Assembly (NCBI GenBank): GCA_003225075.1
Contig: QIAP01000036.1
Span: 43,265 to 107,264, forward strand
Direction of reading: 5' to 3'
DNA: 64,000 nt
Source of the DNA: Acidobacteriota bacterium
Lineage (GTDB): Bacteria > Acidobacteriota > Terriglobia > Terriglobales > Acidobacteriaceae
Numbering within the stretch: position 1 is the stretch's first letter; every line of letters starts with the position of its first letter. Under the pieces are notes generated by a model. It had not been told where the DNA came from, ran no database searches, and worked only from the letters and a program-made list of their open reading frames with translations. Of the stretch, positions 8,749 through 17,345 are shown piece by piece. The position numbers were made by a program, and so were the translations under genes.

Positions 8749-10068
8749 ATGGCAGCTAGCCCCGGAACAACCCCGGTTGATGGTGTACTACTCGCATCCG
8801 GCACGGATGTGAGTAGTACACCTTACGTCTCTACGCCGCTATTGCCGGACGATCAGGTGCAAGACCTGCTGAAGCTGCAGAAGGCTGCGCAGAAGATCAA
8901 CTCCATCCTCGATCTAGATCAACTGATCGACAAAATTGTGAATGACGTCGCCCGCTCATTCGGCTGCGTTGAGGCCAACATCTACTTGCACGACGAGAAG
9001 CAGGCTGAGTTGGTGCTGGCCGGCGTCCACGGCTGCACTCTCCACGGCAAGGGACATCGGCTAAAAATTGGAAAAGAAGGCATGGTCGGTTATGTCGCCG
9101 CGACTGGCCAGATGCGCTACGCGCCGGATGTTCGCCTGGATCCTTATTACATAGGCTGTGAAGAAGGCACGCTTTCAGAAGTGGCCATCCCCCTACATGT
9201 CGGACAAAGACTAGTAGGCGTGTTCACTGCATCGCATCATGAGTTGGACGCTTTTCCGCAGGAACAGTTGAGACTATTGCAGGCGTTGTGCAGCCACATC
9301 GCCGTCGCCGTGCGGAATGCGTCTCTTTTTCAGCGTGAGCGCCAGCAGCGGAAACGAATGGACCACGAGGAGCAGGAAGCTCGTCTGATCCAGCAGGCGC
9401 TTCTCCCCAAGAGCTCACCCTATATTCCCGGATTCGCAATTTCCGGACTATCCATTCCGGCAGGCGCAGTCGGAGGAGATTGGTACGATTTTATTCCCAT
9501 GAAAGATGGCCGATGGGGCCTGGTGCTGGCAGACGTCTCCGGCAAAGGTATGGCGGCGGCTCTGCTGATGTCCGCCACTCGCGGTATGTTGCGATCGCTA
9601 GCTGAAGCCTCCTGCACGCCGGCTGAAGTTCTGACCAAGCTCAACGGTTTGCTGGTAGACGATTTTCCCTCGGGCAAATTCGTAACCATGGTATATGCGG
9701 TGCTCGATCCGGCGACGCGCACGCTGACGTTCGCAAATGCCGGCCACTTGTCTCCCTTGCTGGTCACCAATGGCTCCGAGATTAGATTTCTGGAAACCGT
9801 ATCAGGGCTGCCACTAGGCGTCACCTGTGGCTCATTTTCCGAGGCGACCGTGCATTTACCCGAAGGTTCGCGGCTACTGTTTTACAGTGACGGAATCACC
9901 GAGGCTGCCAATCAGGAAGAAGAAGAATATGGTGAAGCTCGTCTCAAGGATCACGTGCTGAAGGCTAACCTATCCAACGAGGGACTTCTCGAAGATGTCC
10001 GGGAGTTTGTCAACGGTGTGGGTTTGCAGGATGATGCCACGGCGATCCTAATTAGCTCCGGTGTATAG
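8749..10068 (+). CDS. GAF-domain PP2C/SpoIIE-type serine phosphatase
   Basis: Cytoplasmic signalling phosphatase, probably the regulatory phosphatase of an anti-sigma-factor partner switch. A GAF domain at about residues 45-190 (LDQLIDKIVNDVARSFGCVE, AIPLHVGQRLVGVF) is joined by a coiled-coil linker rich in Arg, Gln and Glu (RERQQRKRMDHEEQEARLIQ) to a PPM/SpoIIE domain with GGDWYDF, DVSGKGMAAALLM, NAGHLSPLL, LLFYSDGITEA and DDATAIL, which keep the metal-binding Asp residues. I chose the ATG at 8749 because GGAGGG sits 8 bases before it; a GTG at 8698 would add 17 residues without a ribosome site. A 19-bp inverted repeat lies inside codons 12-25. No kinase or antagonist gene is adjacent. Confidence 0.92.
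   Translation: MAASPGTTPVDGVLLASGTDVSSTPYVSTPLLPDDQVQDLLKLQKAAQKINSILDLDQLIDKIVNDVARSFGCVEANIYLHDEKQAELVLAGVHGCTLHGKGHRLKIGKEGMVGYVAATGQMRYAPDVRLDPYYIGCEEGTLSEVAIPLHVGQRLVGVFTASHHELDAFPQEQLRLLQALCSHIAVAVRNASLFQRERQQRKRMDHEEQEARLIQQALLPKSSPYIPGFAISGLSIPAGAVGGDWYDFIPMKDGRWGLVLADVSGKGMAAALLMSATRGMLRSLAEASCTPAEVLTKLNGLLVDDFPSGKFVTMVYAVLDPATRTLTFANAGHLSPLLVTNGSEIRFLETVSGLPLGVTCGSFSEATVHLPEGSRLLFYSDGITEAANQEEEEYGEARLKDHVLKANLSNEGLLEDVREFVNGVGLQDDATAILISSGV
8782..8822 (+). repeat. 19-bp inverted repeat inside the 5' coding region
   Basis: Arms 8782-8800 and 8804-8822 (left arm begins GGTGTACTACTC) are complementary at 18 of 19 positions; the remaining pair is G-U in RNA. The loop is three bases. 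It lies 33 bases into the phosphatase gene and has no T-run after it, so it is not a standard terminator. Confidence 0.8.
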
Positions 10069-10108
10069 AAAGCGCCCGCAAAGACAAAATCTCTACGAGA
10101 CTCCACGG

Positions 10109-10522
10109 CTAAGCGAATCGGGCACGGTGCTCTTTCAGAATGCAGTGGCCCATCACTACAAATATTCCTGCCTGGCGGGCCTTCTCGGCAGCCCGTTCGT
10201 TGATGACATCTTCCTGCATCCAGACGGCTGGGACTTTCATTTGTATAGCCTGATCAACAATCTCTTCAACCCGGTCGGGGCGGCGGAAGATGTTTACAAT
10301 ATCAATCTTTTCCCGCACATCGAGAAGTGATTTGTAAGACTTCTCCCCCAGCGATTCTGAAATCTCTGGATTCACAGGAATGATTCGATATCCGTGACTC
10401 TGCATGTATGCAGAAACCCCGTGGCTTGGACGCAACGGGCTATTGGAAAGTCCGACTACGGCAATGGTTTTGGCACGTTTAAGAAGATCCGTGATGGGGT
10501 CAGAGACGGGCAAAGAGGCCAT
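10109..10522 (-). CDS. CoA-binding domain protein (YccU type)
   Basis: Stand-alone CoA-binding Rossmann protein of 137 residues, the same fold as the N-terminal part of succinyl-CoA synthetase alpha. Seen: IAVVGLSNSPLRPSHGV at the nucleotide loop, YRIIPVNPEI, DIVNIFRRPDRVEEIV, PAVWMQEDVIN and GHCILKEHR, the full pattern of the YccU group. Role unknown; some members are proposed to act in acyl-CoA sensing or protein acylation. Convergent with the phosphatase gene, 40 bases apart. Confidence 0.9.
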   Translation of the reverse strand: MASLPVSDPITDLLKRAKTIAVVGLSNSPLRPSHGVSAYMQSHGYRIIPVNPEISESLGEKSYKSLLDVREKIDIVNIFRRPDRVEEIVDQAIQMKVPAVWMQEDVINERAAEKARQAGIFVVMGHCILKEHRARFA

Positions 10523-10600
10523 TGATTCCGTTCAACATTCTACCGGGCGCGACTGTGAGAAGCTAGTTTGCGCTTTCAGTATCGTCGGGTCTAACTCCGG

Positions 10601-11884
10601 TTAATCTTTCTTCTTGTTCGCATCCACTTTCTGTTTAAACATTTTTAGCGCCAGTTTGCGGATCGTATCGGAAACTTCCTTGTTGCCGGATAAGTTTTTC
10701 AAGTCGTGCACCAGTAAATTTTTCATCAATCCAAGGGATGCGTCCAGCGGAGTGCGGGGATTGAAAACGAGATTCCGCGTCACGCTGTAATTCTTGGCAA
10801 AACGGCGCTTCATGGTGATCCCACGCAGCACTACCTCCAACACATTCTTCTGGTTGGCGAAATTCTCGACTTCACTATCCGTAACTTTTGGCGAGTCGAG
10901 GACCGCTAACGCCACAACTTTGGTGCCGTCCCGAATCAGAATAGAGCGTTCCTCTTTGCTCCCCTTCATGGCGAGCTGAATGCGCGCTTTCACGTCCAGT
11001 TTGGCAATCTTCTGCAACGTGTTGTCGCGGCGCCCATCGGGATTCAGTAGAGGTTTCTTAACGGCGGATGCAGGTTTCTTGGCGACGGCAGCAGCCGGTG
11101 CCGCGACGGCAGTCGGAGTCGAAGTGGCCGACGGACCTGGCGCCTCGGTAGTTGCTGGCTCAGGTGAGGCAAGGCTTTCCGGATTGTTTCCAGCACTGTC
11201 GTCGTGAAGGTCGCCAATCGGCTGAAACGGTTTATCGGCTTCGGCAGATATCTCGGCCGCATGTTCCCTAAAGTACGCGACGACTTCTTCGTCCATCGCA
11301 TCCTCGGGCCCTGGCAGTTCCTGACCAGATGCCACTTCGACAGCCTGCCCGGGTGTCGACTGCGCTTGTGGCGCTTTCGGCTCCGCTGGTTTCGAGGCTG
11401 CGCCTCGCGGAAATGAAGGATCTGGCGGCTTAATGACTTCAGCGGCCTCGGCTGATTTCAGATTTGGATTTGAGGCAAGTGCATTCCGGATCGGAGCCGA
11501 TTGGTTCGCCCGGCGACTTATCAGGATAATTTCAACAATGTCGCGGGACCCGGAACTCGCCAATTCGATAATCGAATCGGCAGGCACGCTGGGATTTTCA
11601 AGAAGCGCCGGCAGCAGGCACGGCCGCAAGTTCTCCGGCGCGATCATGTATGCCAGCACCTCGCGAGGAGTAGTGGTATCCAAAGCCACCGCCAGTGCCG
11701 CCGACTCGTCCCAACCCGCCAGTGTGAGGCGAGCCTGTTGGCCAAAGATTTTATTGTTGTTCGCCAGGTAAACCAAGATTTCTATCATCTCCGCGGGTGG
11801 CACGGTTAATGCACCGCGAGCGGCTGCATGCATGCGCGTAGAGGGCAGAGCAGATGCACGGATGAGCTCGATGATGCGCGGCAT
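10601..11884 (-). CDS. Conserved hypothetical protein, repeat-like N-terminus
   Basis: No function recognised. The 427 residues have three parts: an all-helical N-terminus (about 1-150) with HEAT-like segments (VPPAEMIEILVYLANN, TTPREVLAYMIAPENLRP, NPSVPADSIIELASSGS); a low-complexity Pro/Ala/Glu linker (about 155-290); and a Lys-rich C-terminal domain with KLDVKARIQLAMKGSKEERS, DGTKVVALAVLDSPKVTDSE and RNLVFNPRTPLDASLGL. The C-terminal part again reads as paired helices that count losses ('NPRTPLDASLGLMKNL'). GAGGAATT before the ATG supports the start. No signal peptide or membrane segment, so probably cytoplasmic. Context gives no clue. Confidence 0.75.
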   Translation of the reverse strand: MPRIIELIRASALPSTRMHAAARGALTVPPAEMIEILVYLANNNKIFGQQARLTLAGWDESAALAVALDTTTPREVLAYMIAPENLRPCLLPALLENPSVPADSIIELASSGSRDIVEIILISRRANQSAPIRNALASNPNLKSAEAAEVIKPPDPSFPRGAASKPAEPKAPQAQSTPGQAVEVASGQELPGPEDAMDEEVVAYFREHAAEISAEADKPFQPIGDLHDDSAGNNPESLASPEPATTEAPGPSATSTPTAVAAPAAAVAKKPASAVKKPLLNPDGRRDNTLQKIAKLDVKARIQLAMKGSKEERSILIRDGTKVVALAVLDSPKVTDSEVENFANQKNVLEVVLRGITMKRRFAKNYSVTRNLVFNPRTPLDASLGLMKNLLVHDLKNLSGNKEVSDTIRKLALKMFKQKVDANKKKD

Positions 11885-12076
11885 GACTTCGAATTCCTCG
11901 CCTTTGAAAGTGGCTAAAACCGAGCCGCAAAATCACGCCTCGCGGCCAACTAGCCAATTCGGAAACAATTACTCGTGCTGCTATTTTATTCTGATTGAAT
12001 TCCCCAACTAAGTACCGTTAGTAACACAGGTTGCCATCCCATTTGCCGCTCAGCATTTCCCAAATTGGTTCCTGTC

Positions 12077-13181
12077 CTATGATTGTTTTTCATCGCGTCT
12101 CAAGTGCAGATAACCACGTATGAACGGTTGCAAATCGCCATCGAGCACGCGGTCCACATCCCCGATTTCGACCTTCGTGCGGTGATCCTTCACCACGCGA
12201 TAGGGTTGCAACACATAAGAGCGAATCTGTGAGCCGAAGTCAATGTCGAGTTTGGAATCTTCAATCTTCTTCGTTGCGGCGCGCTTCTTCTCCATTTCGA
12301 ACTCATAGATTTTGGAGCGCAGCATGCTCATGGCGCGTTCGCGATTCTTATGTTGCGATCGTTCGTTCTGGCAGGCTACCACGATTCCAGTCGGAATATG
12401 GGTAAGCCGCACAGCGGAATCAGTGGTGTTCACGTGCTGACCGCCCTTGCCGCTCGAACGATAGGTGTCTACCCGAAGGTCTTCCGGCTTAATGATGACT
12501 TCGATGCTGTCGTCAATTTCCGGCGATACAAACACGCTCGCGAACGAGGTATGACGGCGCTTGGCTTGATCGAAGGGCGAGATACGCACCAGGCGATGCA
12601 CGCCGATTTCGCTGGTGAGCAGACCGAAAGCGTAGTCGCCGGTCACGGTAAAGGTCGCTGACTTGATTCCTGCTTCATCGCCCGGCTGATAATCATTGAG
12701 CACGGTTTGAAACCCCTGGCGCTCTGCCCACCGCAAATACATCCGGAGCAGCATCTCCGCCCAGTCCTGCGATTCAGTTCCACCAGCGCCCGGATGGATC
12801 GTGACGATAGCGTTGCGTGCGTCATTTTCTCCCGACAGAAGAGTCTCGGTTTCAAGGCGATCCACTAAGTCGCGCAGAGAATCAATTTCACGGCGCAGGT
12901 CCGCATCAACCTTTTCGCCCTCGCGTGCCAGCTCAAAATAGGCAGCGATATCCTCGCCGTGCCGGCCTAGTTCAGCCTCAGTGGCCAACACGTGCTCCAG
13001 GCGCTTGCGCTCGCGCATGATTTGTTGAGATTTTTCTGGATTCGCCCAGAGATTCGGGTCGGCAACCTTCTTTTCTATCTCGGCTAGCTGCTGGCGGAGT
13101 TTGCCTGCGTCAAAGATACTCCTGCAGGTCGCGAACCTTTCCCTTGAGTAAAGCGTATTCCTGTTCCAGCTCTTCGACCAT
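12077..13181 (-). CDS. prfB: Peptide chain release factor 2, with programmed +1 frameshift
   Basis: RF2 recognises UGA and UAA and triggers peptide release. The gene is in two frames: codons 1-23 run from the ATG at 13181 to 13113 (MVEELEQEYALLKGKVRDLQ then EYL), then an in-frame TGA at 13112-13110. The site reads CAGGAG TAT CTT TGA C, the classic RF2 autoregulatory slip site with its internal ribosome-binding sequence. After a +1 shift (one T skipped, resuming at 13111) the frame continues DAGKLRQQLAEIEKKV into the main body, giving 367 residues. Body motifs: GAGGTESQDWAEMLLRMY with GGQ loop SSGKGGQHVN (peptidyl hydrolysis). Two bases separate it from the lnt stop upstream, so the two are probably one operon. 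Confidence 0.96.
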
Positions 13182-13183
13182 GT

Positions 13184-14893
13184 TTATCGCTCTGTCTTGC
13201 GGTGGGATGTGAAGCGCGTCAGCAGCGCTCCTATTGAAATTATCGCACACAGGTAGGCAAACCAGTCTCCGTGGCGGGTGTAAAAGGTGGTTACTGACGT
13301 AAGCTCGTACGCTGCCTGCAAAGCACTACGAACCTTGCGTTCCGCGCGTGCGACGATGCGGCCGTAGGGATCGATGGATGCCGTCACTCCAGTATTGGTG
13401 GCACTGAGAAGCCAGCGGTCGTTCTCGATGGCCCGCATACGGGTCTGGTTCAAATGCTGCGCATAAGCGCCACTGTCGCCGTACCAGCCGTCGTTAGAAA
13501 TATTCACCAGCACCTGTGCCCCGTTCGCCACAAACTGCCGCACTTCGTCAGGAAAAATCGATTCGTAGCAGATGATGAGGCCAATCCTGGCACCGCCGGC
13601 ATCCAGCGGCATGCGAGACGAGCCCCGCTGGAAGTCGCCAACCTCCTTGGTCAACATATCCATAAACGGCATAGCGCGCCGAAAAGGTACGTATTCACCA
13701 AAGGGCACGAGATGTACTTTGTCATAGCGTCCCACCCACTCTCCACTAGGACTGATCAGAGCGGCTGAGTTGTAAACCTCAGTTTCGCGCTGCGGCGAAC
13801 TGGACGCGTTGCGTACACCAAGACTTCCAGTGATAACCCAGGCGTTTGTCTGACGCGCCACGTTGCTTACAACGTCGCGGAAGCCAGGATCGCCAGTGTA
13901 AAAGGGCGCGGGTGATTCCGGCCAAACAATGAGATCGAAATGCCGCGACTTTGGCGACGCCGAGTCGCTCGAAGCTGATGCTCTTGAATCCGGCGGATTC
14001 AGTGATATCCAGGTCAGATCCCGCAAGGTGCCCTCGAAATAGTCCTTGGTCCAGTCAGCGCCTTGTAGGATTGGAATGTTTTCCTGTACCAGAAGAGCCG
14101 CGTGTGTGGAGGGAAGACGCGGAGGGCTGATCCATCGCCCCGCTTGCAGCACGAGAGCAGCCGCCAGTCCGGCGCCCAAAAGTATTTTGCATTTGTCACG
14201 CCGCAGCAGAAAAGCCGCCGCAAGAGCTGTGTTTACCAACATGATTTCGAAAGAGAGCCCGTAAACCCCCGTCACTGTCGCCACGCGAGCTAAAGGAATG
14301 TTATCAACCTGTGCGATGCCCAATAGGTCCCACGGCAATCCGGTAATACGCGTCCGCGCCAGTTCGACCGCAACCCAGAGAAATGGCGCAACCAGCAGGG
14401 CGCGGCGGCTGAAGGCGCGTCCCCCGGCAGCAAGACTGAGTACCAGGCCAAATACTCCGTGGTAGAGCCCCAGATAAAGACAGAATAGGAACAGGATGAG
14501 CAAAGCAACGGGTCGGCTCAGACCGCCGTACTGATGCATTGTGGCGTAGATCCAATAGCAAGTGCCGGCGTACCACACGATGCCGCAGACGTAGGCCAGC
14601 ACGAAAGCCTGCCCGGGCGTTGCGGGCAGCAGCTTGATATTTTCATCCAACTGCAAAGCTGACGGCTTGCGGGTCCGAAGGAGCGCGATAAGTAGCGGGG
14701 CCAGCGCGACCCAGGAGAGCACGTACACTCCGGGCAGAGGAAAAATGACAATCTGCAACACCGCGGAGAGCAAAACCAGAAGCCAGGCGCTGATGTGAAT
14801 ATGCCGCACAGGCAAGAATAGCAAAATGCACCGATGGATTCGGAAATCACATTGGGGGTGGTCAGTAGCTGGTGATTCGGGATCAGCGGTCAC
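13184..14893 (-). CDS. lnt: Apolipoprotein N-acyltransferase
   Basis: Inner-membrane enzyme that adds the third acyl chain to the N-terminal Cys of lipoproteins, the last step before Lol sorting. About six transmembrane segments in the first 250 residues precede a nitrilase domain with the triad: Glu in IVWPESPAPF, Lys in YDKVHLVPFGEYVPFR and Cys in IGLIICYESIFPDEV. NDGWYGDSGAYAQHL and TRMRAIENDRW are also family motifs. 569 residues; the first 30 or so before HISAWLLVLLSAV are unusual and the true start may lie further in. Followed at once by prfB. Confidence 0.93.
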   Translation of the reverse strand: MTADPESPATDHPQCDFRIHRCILLFLPVRHIHISAWLLVLLSAVLQIVIFPLPGVYVLSWVALAPLLIALLRTRKPSALQLDENIKLLPATPGQAFVLAYVCGIVWYAGTCYWIYATMHQYGGLSRPVALLILFLFCLYLGLYHGVFGLVLSLAAGGRAFSRRALLVAPFLWVAVELARTRITGLPWDLLGIAQVDNIPLARVATVTGVYGLSFEIMLVNTALAAAFLLRRDKCKILLGAGLAAALVLQAGRWISPPRLPSTHAALLVQENIPILQGADWTKDYFEGTLRDLTWISLNPPDSRASASSDSASPKSRHFDLIVWPESPAPFYTGDPGFRDVVSNVARQTNAWVITGSLGVRNASSSPQRETEVYNSAALISPSGEWVGRYDKVHLVPFGEYVPFRRAMPFMDMLTKEVGDFQRGSSRMPLDAGGARIGLIICYESIFPDEVRQFVANGAQVLVNISNDGWYGDSGAYAQHLNQTRMRAIENDRWLLSATNTGVTASIDPYGRIVARAERKVRSALQAAYELTSVTTFYTRHGDWFAYLCAIISIGALLTRFTSHRKTER

Positions 14894-14905
14894 GGACCGC
14901 CGCTC

Positions 14906-15532
14906 TTAACGATTGACTGCGATTTCGGACGTCAGACGCTGTCGTACAAAATTCACGATCTTCGAAGTTACGTACTCTGGCGGACGAATTCGGAAAACCG
15001 GCTTGGCCGCGTCTTGCTTAAGGGGGATACCGCTCCATGCGGAACCATTTGCTTCTGAGTGTTCGTGCAAGATGACGGCACTGGCCTGACCAAGAAATTC
15101 CTGCGCTGAAGTCTTAAAGTCGGCGGTCCCAGGGTCGAGTACGGTAAGGTAAAGATCTGGGTGAAGAAATTTCAGGACGCTATTAGATTCCAGAATCACA
15201 TTGCCCGCTGTCGAGATTCTGCGCTCAAGCGCGGGCATGGCATCAGCAAGGTGTCCTTGTTCTGTGCGTACCCAAAACACCTGCTCCGCCCCCGCCAGCA
15301 AAAATCTTGAAGTATCCGACTCTCCGGAACGATCCTTCTCCTCTGAAATCGCCCAACTGTGATCTCCGCCTGCGCAGTCACATGCCTTACCATTCGCCGA
15401 GCAGATTCCGTGACCGTACTGGGTAATCTTCATAGCAGTCCATTGAAATTCCCGCAAAGCAGCGATCAGGCCAGCGACCACGCTGGTCTTGCCCACGCTT
15501 CGAGAATGTCCGCCGACTACGATGATTGCCAT
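14906..15532 (-). CDS. P-loop NTPase, MobB-like, unknown role
   Basis: Small P-loop protein of 208 residues. The N-terminus IIVVGGHSRSVGKTSVVAGL is a Walker A of the SIMIBI/MobB kind (GxxxxGKT). A Cys-rich stretch (CSANGKACDCAGGDHSW) at about residues 44-60 could bind a metal. Later NVILESNSVLKFLHPDLYLT resembles the switch region of MobB and dethiobiotin-synthetase-like proteins. MobB assists molybdenum cofactor use, but no moa/mob genes are here, so I do not assign that role. It sits between lnt and lpxD, 12 bases from lnt, in an envelope-biogenesis run. Confidence 0.75.
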   Translation of the reverse strand: MAIIVVGGHSRSVGKTSVVAGLIAALREFQWTAMKITQYGHGICSANGKACDCAGGDHSWAISEEKDRSGESDTSRFLLAGAEQVFWVRTEQGHLADAMPALERRISTAGNVILESNSVLKFLHPDLYLTVLDPGTADFKTSAQEFLGQASAVILHEHSEANGSAWSGIPLKQDAAKPVFRIRPPEYVTSKIVNFVRQRLTSEIAVNR

Positions 15533-15593
15533 GGCTAGTTTGAGAGCAGTTGTAACTTCCTTGTCCCGACTCGGTCTGTCCCTCCCGACCGCC

Positions 15594-16589
15594 TTAATCC
15601 TTTTTGGCCAACCGCGCCAGCGCTGCCAGTTCTTTCAAATACTGCTTCAAAGGGCGTGCCGGTGTACCCCAGAAGACGACTCCTTTACCACGAACTACCT
15701 TCTTGCTTAAGATGCCGCTCCCGGACCCGAGGATGGCGCCCGATTCAATACGCGCATGGTCGCCGATTCCCACTTGTCCGCCAATCACCACGTTATCCTC
15801 CACTACCACACTGCCCGAAAGCCCGGTCTGCGCTGCGATCACCACATCCTCGCCTATTTGCACATTGTGGCCTATATGTACTAGGTTATCAATCTTAGTG
15901 CCGCGGCCGATGCGCGTCACGTCGAGTGCCCCCCGATCCACCGTACAATTCGCGCCGATCTCGACGTCATCCTCAATTTCCAGCCGACCTATCTGCGGGA
16001 ACTTCTCGTAGCGGCCAGTCTTGCGATCTCGCACATATCCGAAGCCATCACTGCCCAGAACAGTTCCGGCGTGGATGACTACACGACTACCCATACTTGT
16101 TTGCGGATAGACCGTGACGTTTGGAAAAACCTGGCAATCCCGTCCTGTGCGAACCTGCTCGCCGATCACACTCATGGCGCCGATGCGCGAGCCCGCTCCG
16201 ATCTCCGCACCGTTCCTGATCACCACCCGCTCCTCGATGATTACGTTCTCGCCGATCTTCGCCGACGCATGAACGATCGCGGTAGCATGCACTCCGCCGG
16301 CTACGGGATCTGTCGTCGCAAGCAGTTGGGCCACTCGGGCAAACGCAAGGCGGGGCTGATCGCAAATGAGCAGCGGCTTGGAATCTGCAACGTTGGAGGC
16401 GAACTCACCAGCCATAATCGCGGCAGCCCCAGAACGCAGTGCATTGGGCAGGTTTTTCTCGTCTTCCACAAACACCACATCCCCACTCCCAGCGGACTCA
16501 ATACTGGCAACTCCAGTTACCTCGACTGCACCATCGCCTGACAGCTGCGCCTGAACCAGGTCGGCAATCTCTTTGACTGAGCGTTTCAT
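15594..16589 (-). CDS. lpxD: UDP-3-O-(3-hydroxyacyl)glucosamine N-acyltransferase
   Basis: Third enzyme of the Raetz lipid A pathway, moving a hydroxyacyl chain from ACP to the 2-amino group of UDP-glucosamine. An N-terminal uridine-binding domain (SVKEIADLVQAQLSGDG) is followed by a left-handed beta-helix of hexapeptide repeats (IVHASAKIGENVIIEERVVI and so on), the HAGTVLGSDGFGY loop and HIGHNVQIGEDVVIAAQTGL with the catalytic His. 331 residues from the ATG chosen at 16589 (MKRSVKEIAD); an in-frame GTG six codons earlier is the alternative. It shows the organism is a lipid A-making diderm. Confidence 0.95.
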   Translation of the reverse strand: MKRSVKEIADLVQAQLSGDGAVEVTGVASIESAGSGDVVFVEDEKNLPNALRSGAAAIMAGEFASNVADSKPLLICDQPRLAFARVAQLLATTDPVAGGVHATAIVHASAKIGENVIIEERVVIRNGAEIGAGSRIGAMSVIGEQVRTGRDCQVFPNVTVYPQTSMGSRVVIHAGTVLGSDGFGYVRDRKTGRYEKFPQIGRLEIEDDVEIGANCTVDRGALDVTRIGRGTKIDNLVHIGHNVQIGEDVVIAAQTGLSGSVVVEDNVVIGGQVGIGDHARIESGAILGSGSGILSKKVVRGKGVVFWGTPARPLKQYLKELAALARLAKKD

Positions 16590-16642
16590 AGCATTTGTGT
16601 ATAGCACAGGTTCCGCAACAGTCGGGGGACTACAATGTCTTA

Positions 16643-16786
16643 ATGGAACGCAAGATGTTTTGGATCATCTTCGCCGTCCTGGGTCTGGTGGCAGATTTGA
16701 TTTTGCCGCTGTGGTGGGCGCTGGCAGCAAGCGTCCCCATTTTAGTTTTATCGTGGTGGATCGCTTACCGCAGCGAATGGTTCTGA
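16643..16786 (+). CDS. Possible 47-residue membrane protein
   Basis: Reading frame MERKMFWIIFAVLGLVADLI followed by LPLWWALAASVPILVLSWWIAYR, two hydrophobic helices with a charged N-terminus and a C-terminal RSEWF. It lies divergent from lpxD with 53 bases between the starts. Hydrophobicity and length look like a genuine small membrane protein, but there is no strong ribosome site and no recognised family. Confidence 0.4.
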   Translation: MERKMFWIIFAVLGLVADLILPLWWALAASVPILVLSWWIAYRSEWF

Positions 16787-16929
16787 CCGAACTTAGGAAC
16801 TGTAAGAAGGCTCGCCCATGCCGCCCGCAAAGCCGCGCTATCCGAGACGAGGCATCGCTACAGACGATTGACAATTATCTCCGAGTTTTACTATCGTTTC
16901 TGTCCCGATTGTCTTCCATAGGAGGAGAG

Positions 16930-17217
16930 ATGAGAGGTCACTTTAAAAACTTGATGCTGTCATTGGCCGTGGCGATGTTCTTGCTGGTCCCCCGTATTTC
17001 GTTTGCCGAAGAACAACCCCATATGGAGGCAGCTCTCCATCATTTACAGGCAGCTGCGGAAGAACTGCGGCAAGCCGAGCATGACAAGGGCGGACATCGC
17101 GCAAAAGCTCTCGATTTGACCCAACAGGCTATCAACCACGTAAAGGCCGGTATGCATTTCGACGAAACCCACGAACGCAAGGGCGAGGGAATGAAGAAAA
17201 ACGACAAACAGAAATAA
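16930..17217 (+). CDS. Small secreted helical protein, unknown function
   Basis: 95 residues. A signal peptide (MRGHFKNLMLSLAVAMFLLV, cleavage near SFA-EEQ) leads to a helical, His/Glu/Lys-rich mature part (HMEAALHHLQAAAEELRQAE, HRAKALDLTQQAINHVKAGM). The pattern resembles small periplasmic four-helix or CHAD-free 'repeat-helix' proteins but no family is certain. The start is set by GGAGGAGAG directly before the ATG; the frame is open far upstream but that part has no coding character. A hairpin follows the stop. Confidence 0.75.
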   Translation: MRGHFKNLMLSLAVAMFLLVPRISFAEEQPHMEAALHHLQAAAEELRQAEHDKGGHRAKALDLTQQAINHVKAGMHFDETHERKGEGMKKNDKQK

Positions 17218-17233
17218 CCCTTGCGAAGACCGA

Positions 17234-17260
17234 GAGAAGCCGCCTTGCGGGCGGCTTCTC
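17234..17260 (+). terminator. Hairpin after the small secreted protein gene
   Basis: An 11-bp perfect GC-rich stem (GAGAAGCCGCC with its complement, arms 17234-17244 and 17250-17260) 17 bases after the stop. No T-run follows, so termination would be weak or Rho-assisted. It also lies downstream of the convergent acyltransferase gene. Confidence 0.5.
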
Positions 17261-17345
17261 AGTTCTGGATATCAGTTCGAGACCCGAGATCCCGCGCCGC
17301 CTTTGCAGAGTACTGTCCGGAATAGTTGTCTGATTTAGCTCGATT

